Below are positions 12,101 through 23,053 of a stretch of DNA of 64,000 nucleotides, piece by piece. Every line of letters starts with the position of its first letter. Position 1 is the stretch's first letter. The DNA comes from Prinsepia uniflora (Eukaryota; Streptophyta; Magnoliopsida; Rosales; Rosaceae). The DNA lies in NCBI GenBank assembly GCA_032719365.1, contig CM064871.1:67629586-67693585 (forward strand), given 5' to 3'. The notes under the pieces are model-generated. The model was not told the DNA's origin. It made no database searches and saw only the letters and a program-made list of their open reading frames with translations. A program made the translations under genes and the position numbers.

Positions 12101-12809
12101 GGAAGGCTGCTATAGATTTGGATTTTTGTGTTTAATTAGGTTATAAATTATGAAGTTTTAGTATTTATATTTTGGTCCTTGTGAAACCTTAGACCTAGAG
12201 TACTAAATGGGTTTCCAGGTTAACGGGTTAACAGGTTGGGACTCAATAATCCGTTTAATAAACGGGTTAATAGGTTATTAAATGGGTTAGCGGGTTGACC
12301 CGAAATCCACCTGTTTAATAAACGGGTTATAACGGGTTGACCCAAAAATGACCCGGATTATTATCGAGTCCGGTTAATTCGGGTTAATTTCGTGCGGGTT
12401 TCGAGTCGTATATCGGGTCGTGTCAGAAATTGCCACCCTTACGTTTTTCTGCTAAACGGGTTACGAACCCGCGACATGACCCGGTTCGTTTTCCTTCAAT
12501 TCGACCTTAATTCTTTCAATTCTTCCACCGAATTCCATCTATTCTATCTCAATTTAGGTTCCCCGTCATTAATTACACAAATCAAACCCTTAATCCATCA
12601 TTTCTCCAATGAATGTTTAAACGGTTTTCAACTTCTAATATCACTTAATTCATCTTAGTTTTTTAATTAATTGATACAGAAGCATCGTGAGGTTGTAATG
12701 AACATTCTGAAATAATCAATTACACAATTTCTTACCTCTAAGTACTCGTACTCAACCTCGATTTTTCAAGAAATTGTAACTCCAGTTCTCGGTCGAAACA
12801 CGATCAAGC

Positions 12810-15717
12810 TAACAGGACCCACTCCGATTATCACCCCAATAACCGAGGTGAACCCTGCTCCCGTCTGACAACCCAACACAAAAGACCGAAATAACCTCAC
12901 GAAAACCACAAATTACATTGTCAGACGAAGGAGAAATTAAAACAACCCAGAGTCAACAGTAAAACAGAGCATAGTACACAACAAAGTAAAACAAAACCAC
13001 ACACAGAGTACACGCACAACGAAACACTGAAACCACTCCAGAAAAACGCTCGAGTACTCTATGCCTCCGACGCTGCCTCAACGTCAACCCCCGCGCTAGC
13101 TCCACGACCTAGAGGGCAATTAAAAACCAGAAAGTGTGAGTGGACCATAAAGAATAAAAGTTTCAAAACCATTTCATACACAAACCAGGATTTGACCCTC
13201 CGTTTTGAAAACATGCATGTATAACCCAATTTCTGAAAACATTTATAAATCACATCATTTTCATTACGGAAACTGCAACAATATAAACACAGTATGATAA
13301 ACGTTATAAAACATTAGTAGTAAAACATAAAATACCAACATAATCATCCGATCAAACCTGCTGGACCTATCCGAGTCTTTAAACTCCCGAGTCTTTAAAC
13401 TCAATCCAGGCCTCAATATAATCCGAGTCTTTAAACTCCCGAGTCTTTAAACTCAATAGGCCTACAGGGGAAAATCATAATATCCGAGTCTTTAAACTCC
13501 AGAGCCTTTAAACTCAATCCGGGTCTTTAAACCCAATCTGGGCCCGTCCCTCGTCAAATATAATCCGGGTCTTTAAACCCAATAACCAGATCCAGCAAAT
13601 CCAATCCAAAACCATTTCTAAATCCATATCCAAACCCGAATCTGAAATCACTAGCCCGAAGCCCTTCCGGCATCCAGAACCGTCATTCCGAACCCAAATC
13701 CGGAAATCCACTTTTCCACTTTAAAACCAAATTTCGTGTTTCTGAAATCCGATTCTAAAACCGAAAACCCATGATCACCAAATCATGTCTCAAATCCCTT
13801 TATAATCATTGAAAACCATTATCGTTTGAAATCCCAAAACCATGGCATCATAATCAGAAATCAAACATTTCTCGTAAAACGTGTCAAAACCGTACTTTCT
13901 CAAAAAATCGTGCATTTATGGAAAACTGATATAGCATATTCAAATAATCATGAAATCACATATAAAACCATAAATCAAATAATTAAAAGCAGTTATGCAT
14001 GCTCAGTTTAAGGAAGAAGTCCACTCACAATTACCGGGCACGTCACTTGCGTCCCGAACGTCCTGTACGTTCCTCGACCTCCTCGGGGATTCCCGATCCT
14101 GTCACAAGTCACCAAAATACGTCACTAACACGTCCACTAAGGTTCTCCTAATTCCCCATAAATTTCCCTGAATGTTAAACGTAAATACTCGAAACCCTAA
14201 ACCTTTAACCTCGTAGAACTAACCCGAAACAACGTCCGATTGTCCTGAAACTTATCCCAAAAGACTCGTTACATCGATTAGACCAAAAACTATGTTGGAA
14301 GGTTCGCCGGAATCCTCCCCACGCGCCCCCACGCTTCGCCCAAAGTGGTTGCACGTGGGCCTCCCGCGCCTGCACACAGAACACTGTTCATCGTCTTCTT
14401 CGAGGAGTCGACCGGTCTGAACCGGCGTTCCCGGTTCTCCGTCCTTCCTCCACCATTTTCCTTCCTTTTTCCACCAAACTCTTCGTCCTCATCCTAGCAA
14501 CTAAGTCCAATCCTAAAATCTAAACATCACAGCCTCTAACCCGTCTCCCAAACTCGAACTAGAAACCCGTCCAAAACCATGTTCTTCAATCCGACCACCC
14601 ATGAAATCCCCCGTCACGGCTTCACAACCAACAGCTTCCTAAGGACCTACTTAGTCGACTAGCACTTACCAGACACCTCGACTCAGCCCCAAAAGCCACA
14701 ACTTTTAACTTGAACTAAAACGGAAAAACAGAGGAATAAGAAACCTTACCGTCATTCTAGCCCCACCGTGTTCGCCGCCGCGTTCCCTGGATTCCACTGC
14801 ACTCCTTAAGTCCTCCTCCGTCCTCTGAACACCACCAGCCACCACAATTGATCAAGTACGGCAGCACCACCACCAAACTCCCTCTCTGTTTTCCAGAGAA
14901 CTCACCCTCTCCTCACACACCAACACTCGACTCTCAGTCTTCTCAGCACAACCCTGCACTCTCAACCTCCCTCTGATCACACTCACACACTCAAAGGAAC
15001 ACTCACTCTCTGAAATTTGAACGATTCTTCCCTCAGTCTCAGTCTCTGTTCTCTCTCTTCGAACACGACTAACACACACACGGCTCACCCAAATAAATTC
15101 CACCATGCACAAACTTGTAGAAGTCTCTAACTCACAGCCACCTGTCACAATCCCATGGTCCCTAGCTCAAAAACATCCAATTGCACCTGTACACTTGTCC
15201 TCATCTTATTTGCACAATTCCCAAGGCACCAAAAAGACCAAAATGCCCCTTGTGAGTTAAAATTACCATTTTGCCCTTCGTCGTTCTAGACCCCTATCTC
15301 GCTCGTCCGACGTCCGATGAACGCATACCGCCTGTCGTTGAACTCAGGACGACGAGATCTATCTAATGGTCCTCAATCTACGTGAAAACCAAACGTCCAG
15401 TGAAAAGTCAACCTTTTCCCCCTTATTTTACCAAATTACGGTAATGCCCCCAACCTTCCGAACATCATAACTTCTTCCTCGGATGTCGGAATCGGGCGTG
15501 CCACCTGTCTACGGACTCGTGACGTTCCGAACTATATCACGGTCATCGGTCAATGTCCAATTGACCGCCCGAACTAAAAGTCAACATTTTGCCCAACTAG
15601 GGGCAAAATCGTCATTCTGCGCTAACGCCCCAAACGTAACCAACTAAACACCGATTAACCCAATTAAACCACCACTAATCACCTCACTAATCCTAACTTC
15701 CGGGACGGGTCCTTACA
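12810..15717 (-). mobile_element. Solo-LTR-like element E, inverted, nested in C
   Basis: The plus strand starts TAACAGGACCCACTCC and ends GACGGGTCCTTACA, the reverse of a TGTAAGGACCCGTCCC start. A perfect 5-bp duplication CAAGC lies at 12805-12809 and 15718-15722. Its 2,908 bp aligns with the other copies: boundary motifs at 13136-13145, 13212-13219, 13995-14002 and 14019-14028, the hairpin array, then blocks near 14260 and 15500. The region 14850-15150 is CT-rich on the plus strand and carries only chance ORFs. Confidence 0.8.
13370..13640 (-). repeat. Hairpin array in element E
   Basis: Repeated GAGTCTTTAAACTC units occur near 13374, 13389, 13427, 13440 and 13486. The first ones come as close doublets 13-15 bp apart. 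They are followed by GGGTCTTTAAACCC near 13521 and 13567. GAG/CTC in some units becomes GGG/CCC on both arms in others. Confidence 0.75.
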
Positions 15718-16564
15718 CAAGCTCTTTCGCTTTTTGTGTGGTTGTAGTCGAAATAATCTCAGAAAGCTGTTTTTAATCTCAATTTGGATCCTCTCAACTT
15801 ACAAATTGAAGTTTGAATATTCACTCACTTTTTCTAATTTTCGTGATTTTGGGTCTCTCTCTCTATGTTCTTGGTTTTCTTTTCTATCTCAGTCTCTCAA
15901 TTCTCTCTCCAGCGTCTCTGTTTACTCAGTCCCTCACAGTGGTTTAATTCGTATCAATTCACTCATCACCTGGAAAATACTCACCGTTTGAAATTGAAAC
16001 GGTGCTTTGTTTTTCCAAACACACACCTGTGCACACACTCACCCACAGCCGACAGCCACTCATCTGTTCTTCCTGGTGACATGTGTCACTTAGGGACTAA
16101 GGGACAATGAAATCTCACAAATTAATCCACGGCTGTGTAAATGACTATTTTACCGCTCCTTAACACAATTACCAAATTGCCCTTCATCGTTCTAGAGTCA
16201 TAACTTATTCATCTGAAATCCGATTTTCAGCGTGCCGCCTGTCTACGGACTCAGGGAATCGAGACCTACGTAATGGTCCTTGAATTACATGAAAAACACA
16301 TGTCATGTAAAAAGTCAACTTTGACCATACTATTTACAAGGGTAAAAACGTCATTTTACATATTATTTTATAAATTTACATTATTTGGGTTTCCGGGGTG
16401 TTACACTCGCAAGAGGAAGATGCGTGCTCACACATATAAGACACTTCACCTTTCCTTTCTCGAGCGGTGTGAGATTGTTCACCATTCTTCCCAAGACACG
16501 GGTCTTACAATCCACCCGTATTGGGGCCCAGCATCCTCGTTGGCACACTTTTAGTTGGAGTTCA

Positions 16565-16580
16565 GCTCTAATACCAAACT
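16565..16580 (-). other. Primer-binding site of the TRIM (initiator-Met tRNA type)
   Basis: The reverse complement reads TGGTATTAGAGCTG, beginning two bases inside the 16583 LTR edge. The canonical plant site is TGGTATCAGAGC, so one position differs. This fixes the TRIM orientation as minus. Confidence 0.65.
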
Positions 16581-16852
16581 GTCACGACCTGACTTTCTTA
16601 GCACGATATTTTCCGCTTTGGGTCATGCCCTCACGGTTTTATTTTTGGGAACTCACACATAATTTCTCAATAGATCACCCATCCTGAGATTGCTCTAGCT
16701 CAATCTCGTTTAACTTTGGAGTTTCAACCAAACTAAAAGCCAGTGAGCTCCTAAAAGGTTTCACACTAGGAAGATACATGCCCACATATATAAGGCACTT
16801 CACGATGTGGGATTGTTCACCGTTTTTCCCAAGAAATGGGTCTTACAATTTT

Positions 16853-17882
16853 CCCCTAGTAGGTTAGAAAATTTCAAAAAGTATGTGGAGAATGCTAAAG
16901 TGAATAGAAAATAACTTGTGGTATTAAGGTGTAATTCCACCTATTTGATGTTGGAATCAACTCTAAAGTATTGTGGAGTATCTGAAGATCTAGTCGATGA
17001 TGATCTTAGTTAGGCAACATACTTTATCAGTGATAGAAGGGTAGGACTACCGGTTGAGCATAATTAGGAAGTAATCGGTACATTTGTTGTTTATTTGAAA
17101 CCATTTTATGAAGTAACTTTGAGAGTTTGTTTCTCAACTATGCCCACAATCCAAAATGCTTTACTTGATGTGTTTACGATTTTAAATCTTTTGTGCCATG
17201 AACAAAATAATGTTTTATTTCCTGGAATTACAAGTAGCATGCAAGCCAAATTTGACAAATATTGAGGGAGAGTCGAGCATATGAATCAATATTATTTCAT
17301 CGCTCTTATTCTTAATCCTCGCTAGAAATTGGAAGCTGCGGAGGATTGTTTTGGGTTGTTATTAGAGGATGATCATGACAAGGTTGCAGATGCCATTTCT
17401 AGTTTGAAACTTTTATTGACTAGTCTTTATAATCTATGCGAAGATGGTGAGCGTGGGAAATCTACAACAGAGGACAATGATGGTGGTAGCCCTTCTTCGG
17501 TATCAACTGAGGGGGTGCATATGGATATGGATCTTTTGGAAATGAGGAGAGTAATGAAGAGTGACATTATTTGTAATGATAATTATGATATGGATAGGCA
17601 TCCATTAGATCCTATTGATTATATAACAGATTCAAAGTTTGATGTTTTGGCTTGGTGGAAAATGATCAGGTTAGCTAAATATCAATTTTGTCACTAATTA
17701 CACAGAATGTTGTTGCCATTCCTGCTTCAACAATAGCTTCAGAGTCATTCTTTAGCACAAGAGGAAGGGTAACTAATTCATATAGAAGTTTGTTAAGTCC
17801 TCAAGTGGTGGAGGCATTGATATGTACTCAAAATTGGCTTTTAAGTATTAATGTTGCATTACACTTGAGAGTCGGCTATTGA
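16853..17882 (+). pseudogene. hAT transposase, C-terminal region with dimerization domain (broken)
   Basis: This resumes the transposase after the TRIM: RLENFKKYVENAKV near 16863, STLKYCGVSEDLVDDDLS, then FSTMPTIQNALLDVFTIL and QYYFIALILNPR near 17290, with several in-frame stops. The open stretch 17329-17697 covers an acidic region and HPLDPIDYITDSKFDVLAWW. A frameshift near 17680 leads to 17688-17882, with the hAT C-terminal dimerization signature IPASTIASESFFSTRGRV and ALICTQNWL. At least four disabling lesions are visible, so it is a pseudogene. Confidence 0.85.
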
Positions 17883-18469
17883 AGAAGTTGAGTATTACCA
17901 TACTATTGTACAAGATAATTGTTGTATCTTTTTATTATTCTTACTACATTTGTTAGTTATTAATTATCAATTTATATAAATGATTAACTTTGTTTGTGTC
18001 TCATATATAGAAATGGCAAAGGGTCGTGTTATGTTGCCTCCAAAGTCCATTCCTTATAATACTTTGGCTTGCAGTTTTTTATTTTTATTTTTTACTATCG
18101 ATTAATTAACTTTTTAATTTTGCATGAGTTGAATAATTGATTTATTGATTTTCATTTGTATTTTTTTCCCATGAATTGTAATTATATTATGGTGGTGGTT
18201 GAACTTTCAATGGCTCCAAATTTTACTGATTTAGAACAACAAAAATTGCCTAAATTTTTTTTTAAAATCGGTTTAATAAAAATTGAACCAGTCGACCAGA
18301 ATCGAATCAGATTTGATTTAACCGAAATCGAACTGAGTCGAATAATTCAATTTCGATTTCAATTGATTTTTAGTGTAAAAACTGAACTAAATCAAAGCCA
18401 ATTCTCCAATCCGATTTCAATTTCAGTAAAATTTAAACCGAAAAACAGACTAACACCTCTAATAATCAT

Positions 18470-19848
18470 CACCACCAAAAGACGGTAGTGAGCACAATTA
18501 GACTCTTAAATTTATAACTCTTCCGATTTAGTTGTTAGAAAAGCTATAACTTCAGTGATTTTTCCCATTAATTATGTCTTACATGCCAAAAGTGCATCAT
18601 TATATAGATGTGATCCATGTAATGTTTATCCCAAACGATATTATTGTTTCCGTAGGGGCTTAATTGAGATTGATAAGATTTTGAAAATGACATAATACCT
18701 TATCCTTATGCAATGATGCTCCTCGGGACGATCTATACACATGTTAAATATTACATAAAGTCCCATTGGATATTAATATTTAGGTAATCGCAATAGTTTT
18801 CCTTATACATGAGAAATTGTTAATTTTATTCATAAGTACGTCGATAGTAACAATAATATTTGTATAAAATTCAATTGATTTAAAATAAAATAGTGTTGTA
18901 TAAAATAAAATAAAAAACTATTAAATAATGTTGCATTCGTGTTCATTCTTTGAATTTCTTTTTAATTTTTTAACTATTGTATTTGTATTTTGTGTATGTA
19001 AAAATTTGAAAATTTGAATGGTGCGTTAGTGCATGGGTGGTGTGTATTGGCGGGATATATATGTGTCACGCCCACGGGATTCATAACTCTGTGTACTTGT
19101 AATGACACGGTAATTAATTTCAGGTAAATGTTGTGAGCATATTAACCAGGGTTGAGGAGCATATAAACAAATATTAACCGGAAAGAATTTAATTTAATTT
19201 AGAAAAGAGAGAGAGAGAGGGAGGAGTACTCACAACTGTTTAATACGTGACTATACAAGAAAATATTAAATGCGGACCTACATGAAACCTGGGAAAAGTC
19301 CAATTTCACCTCAGAAAGAAGTCACCCGGACACACAACACTCACGTACTTCCCAATTCTCAACCCCACAGAATTAACAACAGCTAGCTAATTAAGGCTAA
19401 ATATTGAAATTTATGACACTCATGGGCTTCTGCTGAATTCCACCCAAACTTGAACTCAATCGCAACATTCAAGAACACCTTCAATTCATCAATACATGTA
19501 GTACGTGGACCATGTCCATGCTTGTTTTCGCCGATGCCTAGCGCGCTTCCCCCAAAAACAAGCATGGAAATAGAAAATCCAAACAAGCTAGCTACTTAAT
19601 TATATGCATAATCGTTAATTAACTAGATGATAATAACGAATTAATTAAAGAAAAATCGGCGGATTAATTAACATCATTCGTATCTTCTTCTTGCCTTGGG
19701 TGTCGAGGAAATGAAGAATACAGCAGCTGGCGTCATCCTTCATGTTCATGATAATGAAAGCAAGTAGGCACCAAGAAATGTAAAGAAACGAAAAAGATCG
19801 ATCGAGGGTACCAAGAAGTAATTGATGAGACTTTGATATATATCTTGA
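18470..19848. other. Intergenic, no gene recognised
   Basis: AT-rich sequence between the hAT right end and the CLE gene. A short GA-rich run lies at 19203-19225. An ORF at 19383-19586 (minus) has no recognisable domain. The stretch includes the CLE 3' flank. Confidence 0.5.
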
Positions 19849-20241
19849 TCAGTTGTGGAGGGGGTTGGGTCCGGAGGGGACGAGTCTCTTCTCCACGCCG
19901 TATCGTGGATCAATCTCATGATCAGTACTGTCGTGGACATCGACGGGCAGGGGTGGTGGCGGTGGCGGGACGCGGAAGATTTTACTGCGGAGTTGAAGGC
20001 ACAAAGAACGTAACTGGGCACTACTCGATGACTGCGAGCCAGAGGTCTGATGATCACATGCGTTTGTTGGCGTAATTGGCATGGTGTCTGTTGGGTTGTT
20101 AGAGACGGGCGCCGTGGTTGCGGCAGCAGAAGCCAGAAAAAGCGAAAGAAACACCGCCGCGGACAACAGCGGAAACCGCCGGAGCGTACTGGAGGTAATT
20201 GAGAAAAAAGAAGACAAAGATGAAGAGAGGGCGCTCTTCAT
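19849..20241 (-). CDS. CLE: CLE9/CLE10-type signalling peptide precursor
   Basis: Single-exon gene for a 130-residue secreted pre-propeptide of the CLAVATA3/ESR family. The ATG at 20241 is chosen over an in-frame upstream one (20418) because it immediately precedes the signal-peptide region: a basic/Ser-rich start, then hydrophobic LLSAAVFLSLFLASAAA at about residues 24-40. The variable middle is Ser/Pro-rich, with a run of eight prolines. The last 12 residues (119-130) are RLVPSGPNPLHN, the mature CLE dodecapeptide, preceded by the conserved DPRYGVEK. This exact dodecapeptide is that of Arabidopsis CLE9/CLE10. Such peptides are cleaved, hydroxylated on proline and perceived by CLV1/BAM/HSL-type receptor kinases. 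Length and single-exon structure fit the family. Confidence 0.93.
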   Translation of the reverse strand: MKSALSSSLSSFFSITSSTLRRFPLLSAAVFLSLFLASAAATTAPVSNNPTDTMPITPTNACDHQTSGSQSSSSAQLRSLCLQLRSKIFRVPPPPPPLPVDVHDSTDHEIDPRYGVEKRLVPSGPNPLHN

Positions 20242-21030
20242 TTTCTTTTCTTGTTTTGTTTTGTTGGGAGAGATCGATGAGATGTGGCAGAGAGTCAGAG
20301 AGGGATGCGATGGTTGAAGAAGTGTAAGTGTTAAGAGGTGTTTTGGGCGATAGCGATGGTGGTGGAATATTGTAATTGTAACCCCTATAGTTTTAATGCA
20401 AAGACGCAAGACACACATGAAGGACTATAAATTCCCGAGAAACGTGCTCATGGATCACAAATAATCACGACTACCTCGCCATTTCTTTCCATGTTTCTTC
20501 CTCTTCATATAATATAAAGACAATAACAACTATTAAATTATCGTATAAATCTAATATGTCATCTTAAATAATAAATAATTAGGGAATGTAATTATTGTAT
20601 ATGTTACGTCTTTAATCTCACTCTATAATTTCTATCACATGATTCATGTAAATTATACATGGAGTATTATACCGTTCTATTCAATTTTCAGTCACATGTT
20701 GTTCAAAAATAGGACGGAAAATTCGAAAGTTTCCAATCAAAACATGGAAACACGAGAAGAAGACTAGAAAAGATGAACAAAAGAAACCTCATGCATTGGA
20801 TTGGAGTCTCAGTACCATATCTCTCTCTGCTCAAGACCTTCTCTCCCGTACAAGGCCTGCTATGTAAAACTCAAGGTCCTTGAACAATTGGGCTGGTTAT
20901 GTTTGGGCTTGTCTGTCACCAAGATTGGGTATCGAACTATGATGGCAGTATGGCTCAAGTTGAAAGAGTTTGGATTGCCCTTTCCTTATAGTATCTCCTA
21001 TTCAATGAATTTAGGTGTTGGGACGTCGAC
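20242..21030. other. CLE 5' region and intergenic sequence
   Basis: Holds the CLE promoter and 5' leader (minus strand, 20242 to about 20450) and then AT-rich sequence up to the tRNA. No other coding sequence is recognised; the ORF at 20801-21052 runs into the tRNA and looks spurious. Confidence 0.5.
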
Positions 21031-21112
21031 GTCGCTTTGGCCGAGTGGTTAAGGCGTGTGCCTGCTAAGTACATGGGGTTTCCCCGCGCGAGTTCGAATC
21101 TCTCAGGCGACG
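21031..21112 (+). tRNA. tRNA-Ser(GCU)
   Basis: An 82-nt class II tRNA. The acceptor GTCGCTT pairs with AGGCGAC, the discriminator is G, and the D-arm contains GGCCGAGTGGTTAAGGC. The anticodon loop CTGCTAA has GCT at 21064-21066, and a long variable arm (ATGGGGTTTCCCC region) is typical of serine tRNAs. A T-run follows (from about 21119), as expected for Pol III termination. No intron. One oddity: position 21089 is C, giving a C-T mismatch in the T stem (GCGAG against CTCTC). This slightly weakens the case that it is fully functional. Confidence 0.93.
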
Positions 21113-21818
21113 ATTCCAATTTTTTGTTATTATTATTATATATATTTTTTTCAATTGCAAATCATCGCCTGCCGTATACGGAAGTGGAACTGACATTTAT
21201 CACGAGTCAAAGGATCATCCAGAAATTTAGTCCCTTGTTTTTGTTGTGTTCTCACGATACTAGGAAACTCGTATATTGAAGTAACATCATTATAACAAAA
21301 GTTAGGCACAAAACTTATACCATTTTTATAATGCAAACCATATAATCTCACAAATAAAATAAAATAAGTAATTTACTTTGAAATGTAAATACCACTTTCA
21401 CATAAGAACAAAATTGACAAATCTAATTAAATTTAAACCATCAAGTAAATCCCCGCAAGTTACTTATGAAATATTTTGCCGACACCAAATAAAAAATTTA
21501 AGTCATTTTCAACAAATTTTAATGAGTTGATATATAAAAAAAAAAATTGACAATTCTTTTCTTATCAACGGCAGGGATTCGAAAATAGACGAATTTTCTT
21601 TTGTGAGGATTAAGAAGATAAGCAATACTGGACGTATAGTCGCCATAATTAGTTTCAATATTGTCTCTTTTGCTTATCTGCTGGTTTACGTAGCAGAATA
21701 TGCTTAAAGGATATGATATTTCTGCTAAAGAGCCTAATCGCACAATGACAATGTTAATATATCTTGATAAATATAATTGGCCCAAATCCATAGCTCATCT
21801 TCACTCTTCTCATCAACC
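21113..21818. other. Intergenic and PAP2-type gene promoter
   Basis: AT-rich, no gene recognised. The last 100-200 bases are the presumed promoter and leader of the phosphatase gene. A classic TATA box cannot be assigned confidently among the many A/T runs. Confidence 0.4.
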
Positions 21819-23053
21819 ATGGTCATTCCTCTGACAAACTTCTTCGTCTTCCTCCTCCTCTTCGCCTTCTTCAATTCAACCCATCAAAATGTTTCAGTGT
21901 CTCTATCCCCAACCTCTCTCTCCAAACCCGGCGATTCAGTCGTCATACAGTGGTCCGGCATCGACTCGCCTTCCAAGCTCGACTGGCTTGGCATTTACTC
22001 GCCGCCTTCATCCCACCACGATAACTTCATCGGCTACAAGTTCCTCTCCTCCGCCCCCACCTGGAAATCCGGCTCCGGCTCTATCTCCCTCCCTCTAGTC
22101 AACCTCCGATCCAATTACTCCTTCCGTATCTTCCGCTGGAACGAATCTGAGGTCGACCCGAACCACCTCGACCAAGACCACAACCCTCTCCCAGGAACCG
22201 CCCACTTGCTCGCCACGACGGACGATGAGCTCAGCTTCGAATCGAATCGGGTCCCGGATCAGATCCACCTCGCGTACACGGACGCTGAGGACGAGATGCG
22301 GGTCATGTTCGTGACGTCAGACGGTGGGGACAGGACGGTTCGTTACGGCCAGTCCAAAGACTCGCTCGACGACGTGGCGGTGGCACGTGTGGAGAGGTAT
22401 GAGAAGGAGCACATGTGCGATTCACCCGCCAACGATAGTATCGGGTGGAGAGACCCCGGGTTTATTCACGATGCCGTCATGTCCCGTTTGAAAAATGGCG
22501 TCAGATATTTTTACAAGGTCAATTAAATTGAATTTCTGCAATTAATATTCAAATTCTTTACGAAATTCTTACGATTTTTTTTTTTTTTTTAAATCTGGCA
22601 TTTTAATGTTTCTAGGTTGGGAGCGATACAGGAGGCTGGAGCAAAACGCACAGCTTTGTGTCACGAAACAGCGACTCCGATGAGACGACGGCGTTTATGT
22701 TTGGTGACATGGGCACTGCAACGCCGTACGCGACGTTTCTTCGAACCCAAGACGAGAGCATTGCCACCGTAAGTTGGATCCTCCGAGACATTGAAGCTCT
22801 CGGTGACAAGCCGGCTTTCATCTCCCACATCGGAGATATAAGCTACGCCAGAGGCTACTCGTGGCTGTGGGATCAATTTTTCAGTCAAATTGAACCCATC
22901 GCCTCAAAACTGCCCTACCATGTTTGCATTGGAAATCATGAATATGATTGGCCCTTGCAGCCATGGAAACCAGATTGGGCGCGTATGTACGGGAAAGATG
23001 GTGGCGGTGAATGTGGGGTACCCTACAGTCTTAAATTCTGTTGCGGAAAATAG
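21819..23053 (+). CDS. PAP2: Purple acid phosphatase (PAP2/PAP9-type), 5' portion up to the retrotransposon
   Basis: Dinuclear-metal phosphoesterase of the plant high-molecular-weight PAP family. Exon 1 is 21819-22517; a short GT-AG intron follows (22518-22615); exon 2 starts at 22616. The ATG at 21819 sits in a good context (CAACCATGG) and opens a signal-anchor-like segment (IPLTNFFVFLLLFAFF); an in-frame ATG at 21777 is less likely. Residues about 25-230 are the Fn3-like N-terminal domain. Metal-binding motifs follow: GDMG (Asp264), GDISY (Asp307, Tyr310), GNHE (Asn340, His341). At residue 374 (after KF) a copia element begins at 23039. Reading on adds four residues and a stop at 23053, so this allele encodes about 378 residues lacking motifs IV and V and should be inactive. 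Without the insertion the frame is continuous with 28325-29170, 655 codons, the length of Arabidopsis PAP2. Confidence 0.9.

Larger units (their letters stand above)
9360..12441. mobile_element. Non-autonomous hAT-like element D with probable captured gene exon
   Basis: The left end TAGGTCTAGCAATG (9360-9373) and the reverse complement of the right end (TAAGGGTGGCAATT, ending at 12441) form hAT-style terminal repeats sharing the TAGNNNT-GCAAT pattern. A perfect 8-bp duplication CGTTTTTC (9352-9359 and 12442-12449) is the length hAT elements make. Subterminal regions are full of GGGTCGTGTCG, AACCCG and GTTTAACC words in opposite orientation at the two ends (9371-9650 and 12210-12425). No transposase is present. 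The interior carries exon-like sequence, including a PWWP-domain fragment on the minus strand. Confidence 0.8.
7907..16405 (-). mobile_element. Solo-LTR-like element C, inverted, interrupted twice
   Basis: On the plus strand it starts TGACAGGACCCACCCC (reverse of the family end GGGTCCTGTCA) and ends GGGGTGTTACA. A perfect 5-bp duplication CTCGC lies at 7902-7906 and 16406-16410. Removing the nested elements at 9360-12441 and 12810-15717 with their TSDs leaves about 2.5 kb. It shares the boundary motifs (8214-8223, 8291-8298, 8950-8957, 8975-8984) and the hairpin array with elements A, A2 and E. No gag-pol is seen. Confidence 0.75.
7641..16847 (-). mobile_element. TRIM (miniature LTR retrotransposon), minus strand, heavily nested into
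   Basis: Two related terminal repeats: 7641-7906 plus 16411-16509 (split by a later insertion), and 16583-16847 (265 bp). Both begin TGTCRCGACC and end GGGTCTTACA on the plus strand. A perfect 5-bp duplication ATTTT flanks the whole (7636-7640 and 16848-16852). Only 73 bp (16510-16582) separates the LTRs. Read on the minus strand, 16565-16580 next to the LTR matches the initiator-Met tRNA primer site TGGTATCAGAGC with one change, and 16510-16520 is purine-rich at the polypurine-tract position. The element thus consists of LTRs plus priming sites and has no coding capacity. Confidence 0.8.
1..18461 (+). mobile_element. Decayed hAT (Ac-like) DNA transposon, base layer of the nest
   Basis: Transposase fragments in the same orientation lie at 196-264, 6746-7640 and 16853-17882; later insertions separate them. 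The left end is outside the window. A plausible right end is the TAACACCTCTA at 18451-18461, whose reverse complement TAGAGGTGTTA resembles Ac/hAT terminal repeats. The 200 bp before it (about 18260-18450) is rich in AACCGAA/TTCGGTT-type words, as in hAT subterminal regions. The 8 bases after it (ATAATCAT) would be the right target-site copy, which cannot be checked without the left flank. The transposase segments are clear; the exact end is inference. Confidence 0.6.

Noticed and set aside
14852..15148. 98-residue minus ORF in element E
   Set aside because: Arises from a CT-rich stretch; low-complexity composition and no homologue recognised.
19383..19586. Minus ORF downstream of the CLE gene
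   Set aside because: No recognisable motif; probably intergenic or 3' flank.
19833..20317. Plus-strand ORFs over the CLE gene
   Set aside because: Antisense shadows of the CLE coding sequence.
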